A DNA stretch of 64,000 nucleotides from NCBI GenBank assembly GCA_016191285.1, contig JACPPA010000026.1, forward strand, positions 1-64,000, given 5' to 3'. The translations under genes and the position numbers were made by a program. This document shows positions 58,801 through 64,000 of this stretch, piece after piece (the first letter of the stretch is position 1; each line of letters opens with the position of its first letter). The stretch comes from Gammaproteobacteria bacterium. GTDB lineage: Bacteria; Pseudomonadota; Gammaproteobacteria; Ga0077536. The notes under the pieces are model-generated. The model had not been told where the DNA came from and did not search any database. It saw only the letters and a list, made by a program, of their open reading frames with translations.

Positions 58801-59240
58801 TTACTTCAGCAAGATGACGCGGTGCTTGAAAAGCTTCGTCGCCTTCGCGAGCTCTCGGTCAGCTGTCATCAGCGTGATGGACTCCGCGATCGCGATCGCG
58901 GTCGCGAGATGCAGCGCATCCAAGGTACGCAGAGCGCTACCGATGGTAACGACGAGTTGGCGCGCCTTAAGGAAATGCTCGCTGGTCAACGAGATTCGGC
59001 GGTAAAAGCCTTCGCCGACATGGGTCTCAAACAGCGCGATTGTTCCCGCGCTTGACGCTCGCTTAGTTCCCGGAGTCGCCGCTTTCTTGCAATCAGAGAG
59101 CAGAACTCAACTTCGCTTAAGACGCTTATCACCGGGGCGTTGACTTGGCGCAGCGCATTTTCCGCAATCGGACTCAGTGGCTCAGGACAGTAGTAGGCGC
59201 CGAGGATGCCAGTATCGATATAGGCACTTTCATCAAGCAT
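58801..59240 (-). pseudogene. vapC: VapC-type PIN-domain toxin, frameshifted
   Basis: The 5' part encodes YIDTGILGAYYCPEPLS and VISVLSEVEFCSLIARK; the 3' part encodes TLDALHLATAIAIAE and LMTADRELA. Together they hold the conserved acidic residues of a PIN ribonuclease. The frames join near 59039-59043: AREQ is followed out of frame by ALFETHVGEGFYRRISLTSE. Adding one base (GAACAAATCG in place of GAACAATCG) restores a continuous gene of about 147 codons. As written, translation ends early, so the toxin should be inactive unless this is a sequencing error. Confidence 0.82.
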
Positions 59241-59430
59241 CGCGTTCCTCACGCACCAATGGCGCGGCATGGGTTCCGAGTCTGCCAATTCCCCCTCGGA
59301 ACTCGGCCAACGACGGCAAAGGTTTACGAGTTTTGGGTGCGGCGACGAGTTTCGCCACCGGCTTTCCCAGGCGAGTGATGATTATCTCCTCTTCGTCGAA
59401 CAGGACGGTTATGTTTTCTATACGCGGCAT
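59233..59430 (-). CDS. vapB: VapB-like antitoxin, Phd/YefM family, short N-terminus
   Basis: A 65-residue protein. EEEIIITRLGKPVAKLVAAP is the typical end of the Phd/YefM DNA-binding domain, followed by a toxin-binding tail (LPSLAEFRGGIGRLGTHAAP). Relatives have about 20 more N-terminal residues, which I cannot find in any frame upstream, so this end may be damaged. Overlaps vapC by 8 bases. Confidence 0.7.
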   Translation of the reverse strand: MPRIENITVLFDEEEIIITRLGKPVAKLVAAPKTRKPLPSLAEFRGGIGRLGTHAAPLVREERDA

Positions 59431-59638
59431 TCACGCCGACGTTGACCTACATCAAGCTCACGCCGAAATTTCCTCTGGATAATCACCTTCGAGTGCAGTG
59501 TCGTGAACTGCTGTGCGAAGCACGGCAGCACCGGCACGGAGCCGGGCAGAATTAACATCGACAGCCTCGGGACCGCCGGCACGGCGGAGTTCCTGGCATA
59601 CCGCCGGCGCGCCCCGCCCGGCGCCAGTGGAGGTCCTC

Positions 59639-60724
59639 ATGAAACTTGGAATGCTGCATCTATTTGAGAATCCCGTCGGCTTCACCGAACACCAGATCGT
59701 CAAGAATCAGTTGGAATTAATGATCGAATCGGAACGGCTGGGCTACGACTCGGTATGGCCGGCGGAACATCACTTCTCGGAATACGGCTATTGCGCCTCG
59801 CCACAGGTCTCGCTCGCGGCGGTCGCTACCCGCACCTCGAAAATCCGGCTCGGGACCGGCGTCGTCGTGCTGCCGTTCCACAACCCGGTGCGCGTCGCGG
59901 AAGACTTCGCCTTCATCGATCTGATGAGCGACGGCCGTGTCGAGCTCGGGGTCGGTCGCGGCTATCAGCCGATGGAATACCGGGGTTTCGGACTCGACCA
60001 GACCCAATCCCGCGAAATCTTTCACGAAGGCATGCAGGTGCTGCACAAGTGCTGGACGGAAGAGCGCTTCAGCTTTCACGGCAAGCATTATCACTTCGAT
60101 AACATCTGCGTGCGGCCGAAACCGCTGCAGCAGCCGCATCCGCCGGTCTACATGGCCTGCCTCTCGCCCGATACCTTCGAGATCGCCGGGCGCTACGGCT
60201 ACAACATCCTGATGTCGACCGTCTTCGGTCTCAGCACGGAAATGGCCAAGGAAGGGCTGAAACAGTATCGCAAGGGACGCCGCGAAGGGGGGCACGCCCC
60301 GAACGGCGGCAAGGTCGCCTGTCTCATCATGGTCTATCCGGGCAGGACAAGGGAGGAAGCGCGCAACACCTTCGGTCCCCGCGTGACCTGGTACTACCGT
60401 ACCATCGCCAAGTATGTGGCGCCGCCGCAGGGTCAGGGGGACGTCAAGGGCTACGAGGGTTACGGCAAATCGCGGGACCTGGCGTCCCATGTCGAATTCG
60501 AGAACCTGGTGGAAGGCACCTCGATCGTCTGCGGCGAGCCCGAGTACTGCACGGAGAAACTGCTCAATCTGGCCGCCGAATTCGCTTTCGATGAGCTGCT
60601 GTGCTGGACCCGCATCGGCGGTCTGGAAAACGCCAAGGTTTTGAGCGCCATGGAACTGCTGGGGACCGACATCATTCCGGCCGTGCGGGCGCGGGCCGCC
60701 AGCGCGGCGAAAGCGGCGGCCTGA
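59639..60724 (+). CDS. LLM-class flavin-dependent oxidoreductase, different base composition
   Basis: A 361-residue luciferase-like monooxygenase. Segments YDSVWPAEHHFSEYGYCASP, IRLGTGVVVLPFHNPVRVAE and LMSDGRVELGVGRGYQPMEY are diagnostic. GGAGG lies before the ATG at 59639; the frame is open to 59513 but that part is not conserved-looking. Codons favour CTG, GAC, GGC and AAG more than the neighbours, which suggests horizontal transfer. Substrate unknown. Confidence 0.86.
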   Translation: MKLGMLHLFENPVGFTEHQIVKNQLELMIESERLGYDSVWPAEHHFSEYGYCASPQVSLAAVATRTSKIRLGTGVVVLPFHNPVRVAEDFAFIDLMSDGRVELGVGRGYQPMEYRGFGLDQTQSREIFHEGMQVLHKCWTEERFSFHGKHYHFDNICVRPKPLQQPHPPVYMACLSPDTFEIAGRYGYNILMSTVFGLSTEMAKEGLKQYRKGRREGGHAPNGGKVACLIMVYPGRTREEARNTFGPRVTWYYRTIAKYVAPPQGQGDVKGYEGYGKSRDLASHVEFENLVEGTSIVCGEPEYCTEKLLNLAAEFAFDELLCWTRIGGLENAKVLSAMELLGTDIIPAVRARAASAAKAAA

Positions 60725-60912
60725 GGGCGGCTCCCCCGGTCGCGCGCCGAACTTCCAAGCCTTTGCTGCGCCGTTCGGCGCGCGTCTCCCGCGGCAGCGA
60801 CCGGCCGTGGTTACGCCCGGATTCGTGCGCTGCGCCGCACCGAGGGTTGCGAAACGGCAAGTCTTTGTCCACCGCGGCCCTGACTTCGAACACGTCGGTT
60901 ATATCCCTGAGT

Positions 60913-61394
60913 TCAGGCCGCGGCAAACCTGGTCAGCGCCTTGATATCGATGATTTCAACCAGAGGCCCGTTGACTTCGACAATCCCGGCGTGGGCCAGT
61001 TCGTGAAGGATCCGTGACAGGGTCTCGGGCTTGCTCGACAAGCGAGAGGCAATCACCTGCTTCGGCACCGGCAATGCGATTGCGGTCGGACTCACCGCGC
61101 CTTCGGGGATCGGCGCCAGCAGGAAATTCACGACTCGTACCGCTGCGTGAGCGCTTCGACTTCGCCCAGCAAACGTTGCAGTCGCACGCTCATGTTGGCC
61201 ATCAGCCGGAAGCACAGGTCGGTGGAGGCGCGCAGGCTCTCGATAAAGGACCTGCAGTTAAGCGCGATGATGATACCTAAGGCCCGCGCGCTCACCGGGT
61301 AGCGCGTGGCACCCATGAACATCAAAGCCTCGGCAAAGGTTTGGCCGGGTCCGATGATCTCGACGATTTTTTCGTCGCCATTGACGGCGCCACG
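60913..61394 (-). pseudogene. Crp/Fnr family regulator, truncated and frameshifted
   Basis: The first part, NGDEKIVEIIGPGQTFAEAL through LLGEVEALTQRY, is the second half of a cyclic nucleotide-binding-type sensor domain and its dimer helix. The second part, RVVNFLLAPIPEG through LPVPKQVIASRLSSKPETLS, is the helix-turn-helix of a Dnr/Fnr-like regulator. They are in different frames, joined near 61128-61135. The N-terminal half of the sensor domain is missing and the remaining edge abuts an IS91 fragment, which suggests insertion followed by decay. 60725-60912 upstream of the stop shows nothing recognised. Confidence 0.8.
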
Positions 61395-61404
61395 ACTCGC
61401 GACG

Positions 61405-61551
61405 CGGGCCATTACCGGTCATCTGATTAAAGCCGCCGGCTATGACCATGAGACGGCGCAGACCGGCGCGGTGACTTTGATTCAGCGCTTCGGCAGTGCG
61501 CTCAACCTGAACATCCACTTCCATATGCTGTTCCTCGACGGCGCGTATGTC
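61405..61551 (+). mobile_element. IS91-family transposase fragment
   Basis: About 49 codons in one frame match the IS91-type (Y2) transposase region: RAITGHLIKAAGYD, then TGAVTLIQRFGSALNLNIHF and HMLFLDGAYV. Neither the zinc-binding N-terminus nor the catalytic tyrosines are present. The match stops at about 61551. The fragment starts about 10 bases from the truncated regulator. Confidence 0.75.
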
Positions 61552-61636
61552 GGCGCGGGCGATGGCTTGCGCGCAATTAAGTCACGCGGATTTATTCTTT
61601 GTTCGTATAGCGATTCTTTTACGCGTTGATCATCGC

Positions 61637-62248
61637 TCAGAGTCGCTCGGACTGAAGATTCATACGCACCAAGTCAGCCACATTACCAACTCCCAATTTG
61701 TCCATCATCCGGGCTTTATGGACTTCGACTGTCCGCGGGCTAATGCCGAGTTCGTTCGCGATTTCTCGGTTGTGGTGCCCGGCCACTACTCGTTCCATGA
61801 CCTCCAACTCTCTCGGCGTCAGGCTGGAAATTAATCGCTTAATCTCGCCTTGGTTCATCTCTGTGGTCAATTTTGCTTGTTGCCTTGAAAACGCTTCGGA
61901 GATCCCGGCAAGTAGCTTTTTATGGTCAAGAGGTTTCTCTAGAAAATCGATAGCGAACGCCCTAAAGGCTGCCCGCGCTGACGCGACATCACCGTGTCCG
62001 GTCATGACGATAATCGGTAATTCGCCGCCGAGATCTGCTAAGTGCTTTTGCAAGGAAAGCCCGTCCATTCCGGGCATCCGAATATCGAGCAAAACACAGC
62101 CCCGCCATTCTTTCTTGTAGGCCCTCAGGAAGCTCTCAGCGTTACCAAAGACAGTAATTCGATAGTTATGAATCCCAAGTAGCAAACTCAGCGAATCGCG
62201 GACTGAGGCATCGTCGTCGACGATAAATAAAGTCAAGTTGTCACTCAT
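61637..62248 (-). CDS. FixJ/NarL-type response regulator
   Basis: A 203-residue two-domain regulator. Receiver domain: IVDDDASVRDS, phospho-aspartate D55 in VLLDIRMPGMDG, IIVMTGHGD and FLEKPLDHK. LuxR-type helix-turn-helix: LTPRELEVMERVVAGHHNRE and ISPRTVEVHKARMMDKLGVG. The ATG at 62248 overlaps the kinase stop codon, so the pair is translationally coupled. Target genes unknown. Confidence 0.92.
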   Translation of the reverse strand: MSDNLTLFIVDDDASVRDSLSLLLGIHNYRITVFGNAESFLRAYKKEWRGCVLLDIRMPGMDGLSLQKHLADLGGELPIIVMTGHGDVASARAAFRAFAIDFLEKPLDHKKLLAGISEAFSRQQAKLTTEMNQGEIKRLISSLTPRELEVMERVVAGHHNREIANELGISPRTVEVHKARMMDKLGVGNVADLVRMNLQSERL

Positions 62249-63803
62249 AGTGGGATGACCCTTGAATCGGCAGAATGATCTTAAACACCCCGTGATCGGC
62301 GACTTCGCCCCATAGCGTTCCGCCGTGGGTGTCAATAATGGCGCGACTAATCACTAGTCCTAGCCCTAGGCCGCTCGTTTTCGAGGATTGAAATGGTTCA
62401 AACAGCAATGCCACCTCCTTACCCGACAGGCCCGAGCCTGAATCCTCGACGACGATGCTGATTCTTGCGCCAGGCAGAATTTCTGCGCGGATACTGACTG
62501 CGCGATGCGTCCGGTCGGCGTTTGCAACAGCATCAAATGCGTTGGCCAGTAGATTGCGAAGTACGACCTCGAGTTGGAGACCGTCTGCCAGCAACATTAC
62601 TGTTGGGATCGCTCCCACATCGAACTTAATGTCCTGCTTTGACGCCTGCTCGCGATGGTACTGGACAGACTTTTCAAGAACTGAGGGGAGACTGACCGAT
62701 TTCAGTTCCGTAGCGCCGGTACGGAAAAAGTCGCGCAACCGCCGGACAATCTCCCCAGCGCGCCCAGATTCGGCAAGCATGCCCCGGATGGCTACATTGA
62801 GACGATCGCCAGACTCTCCCCGCTCCAACAGGATTTCGCAGGCAGAAGCGTAAGCGACAAGCGCCGTGAGCGGTTGATTGAGTTCATGAGCCAAGGCGCC
62901 AGCCATTTCTCCTGCCGCCGCCAGGCGAAGCGATTGTTTAAGCTCGTCGCCGGTGCGCCGCTGCTCATCCACCACGCTGCCAATAAAAAAGCCAATAAGG
63001 GCCATTGCCAACGAGAGTATTTGTAGCTCAGCTAATGGAACCGCGCCGTAATTCAACGCCTGGACCGTAACGACCACTTCGACCTGCAACAGCGACGCTG
63101 AGATGATGGCACCAGCCATCCCATGTCGGGCTGAGGCCCAGACAATTGGCAAGAACAACAGATAGAACAGTTTGAAGCCACTGTCGCCTCCGACATCGAA
63201 CGTAATCCAAAGAGCAGCTAAGCTGAGCAAGGTGTAGCCCAGCGTTTCCCATCGCGCTATCGCCGATATGAGCAAAATCCTGCCGCGGTCACTGCTCAGC
63301 CACCAGAATAGAGGCATGGCAACCGCGATACCGACGCTATCGCCAACCCAGAACCGAAGCACCGCCGCCTGCCATCCATCCGCCGGTAACAAACCTACAA
63401 CGTGGAGACTACTCAAGTAGACAATGCTAATAAGTAGCGCCCCTACGGCAACCAGCACGATCCAGTTCAATAAGGATGTACGATCATCTAGCAAGGTCGA
63501 AGGTGATAAGCGACGTCTCAATAATTCGCCGAGCGTAATGTAGCCGCCAGCGAGGACAAGCGCAGAAACAAGACTTGCCCACCACGATTGCGAGATGCCT
63601 CGCACAATCCCCTCACTGAGCACCACAGTCCCAACCAGCGGCAGCCATGCGGCTGAACCTCGTCGCAGGAGCAAAACTAGCCCCAGCCCAGGTGCCGGAT
63701 TCCAGGGTGTGATGTTTAATCCATGCAGCGGGTGAATGAAGCTTGCCGCATCCAGTGCGACATAAAGGCCGACGAAACCGAGATAGAGGAGGAGCGGATT
63801 CAA
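62241..63803 (-). CDS. MASE1-domain membrane histidine kinase
   Basis: A 520-residue kinase. Residues 1-275 hold about eight membrane helices of MASE1 type (ITPWNPAPGLGLVLLL is the recognisable loop). The kinase core has phosphoacceptor H306 in GALAHELNQPLTALVAYAS, N box NLLANAFDAVANAD, G1 VEDSGSGLSGKE and SGLGLGLVISRAI. The H-box with LNQPL is typical of FixL-like kinases paired with FixJ-like regulators. The start is a TTG, the only option after an in-frame TAG. MASE1 ligands are unknown. 63804-64000 upstream shows no gene. Confidence 0.9.
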   Translation of the reverse strand: MNPLLLYLGFVGLYVALDAASFIHPLHGLNITPWNPAPGLGLVLLLRRGSAAWLPLVGTVVLSEGIVRGISQSWWASLVSALVLAGGYITLGELLRRRLSPSTLLDDRTSLLNWIVLVAVGALLISIVYLSSLHVVGLLPADGWQAAVLRFWVGDSVGIAVAMPLFWWLSSDRGRILLISAIARWETLGYTLLSLAALWITFDVGGDSGFKLFYLLFLPIVWASARHGMAGAIISASLLQVEVVVTVQALNYGAVPLAELQILSLAMALIGFFIGSVVDEQRRTGDELKQSLRLAAAGEMAGALAHELNQPLTALVAYASACEILLERGESGDRLNVAIRGMLAESGRAGEIVRRLRDFFRTGATELKSVSLPSVLEKSVQYHREQASKQDIKFDVGAIPTVMLLADGLQLEVVLRNLLANAFDAVANADRTHRAVSIRAEILPGARISIVVEDSGSGLSGKEVALLFEPFQSSKTSGLGLGLVISRAIIDTHGGTLWGEVADHGVFKIILPIQGSSHYE

Positions 63804-64000
63804 ATGTTGTTTTGGTGTTGACTAAGCGGGAATAGACGCACGACTAACGATCCCACGGCGATCAGCAATACGGGAAATCCTTACGGCTTTCACCTACGAG
63901 ACTCCCGAATTATCTCATGGGCGGGGGATGGTTACGCTCAGCTTCATTATGCAGACCTCCGAAATTCTATTGAATTTACGCGCCTCAACCCCGGAAGTTA

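Noticed and set aside
59458-59703. 81-codon minus-strand frame
   Set aside because: Overlaps the start of the luciferase-like gene in reverse and has no motif or ribosome site.

Overview
The window looks like a GC-rich chromosome segment from a gammaproteobacterium that I cannot place to genus. The grounds are the order leuS-lptE-holA-proA-nadD-rsfS-rlmH-maf, a Pseudomonas-type pyrB-pyrC' pair, a monofunctional hisB next to hisH, an MsbA-type lipid A flippase, PstC and PstA with large periplasmic insertions, and a genome-wide type of short palindromic (REP) repeat. No rRNA, tRNA or CRISPR array was recognised. All calls come from reading the sequence; no database search was run.

Layout. 1-0.6 kb: repeat-rich DNA with a broken Avd-like four-helix-bundle gene. 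0.6-4.8 kb: msbA, hisB-hisH and hemF. 4.8-9.4 kb: an RraA/HMG-aldolase-like protein, a methyltransferase, a quinone reductase, an acetoacetate-decarboxylase-fold protein without its Schiff-base lysine, and an Asp-nucleophile alpha/beta hydrolase, possibly an undescribed small-molecule pathway. 9.5-15.8 kb: an ORF6N pseudogene, OsmC, a cluster of four hairpins, an acyltransferase, a secreted protein, a CoA-transferase, a DUF4399 protein and a luciferase-like monooxygenase. 15.9-19.1 kb: pyrB, a catalytically dead pyrC' and an overlapping PyrK-type iron-sulfur flavoprotein. 19.2-29.0 kb: assorted metabolic genes including DAHP synthase, thiolase, a POT transporter, a Rieske oxygenase, a flavodoxin-like protein and a GFA protein.

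29.2-57.6 kb is mostly core genome and rich in phosphate functions. typA-dtd is followed by convergent ppx and ppk1, then the complete pstSCAB-phoU operon facing phoB-phoR. After the leuS-to-maf housekeeping operon come hppA (proton-pumping pyrophosphatase) and pfp (pyrophosphate-dependent phosphofructokinase). Together these handle phosphate uptake, sensing, polyphosphate storage and pyrophosphate energy.

57.6-64 kb is a decaying accessory segment: a possible IS21-type end, an AhpD-like protein, a frameshifted vapC with its antitoxin, a second luciferase-like enzyme of different base composition, a broken Crp/Fnr regulator abutting an IS91 transposase fragment, and an intact MASE1 histidine kinase with a FixJ-type regulator.

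REP palindromes occur at nine loci between 2.4 and 43.4 kb, six of them between convergent genes. None was seen to the right of 43.5 kb, where a different three-arm palindrome appears at 53.9-54.1 kb.
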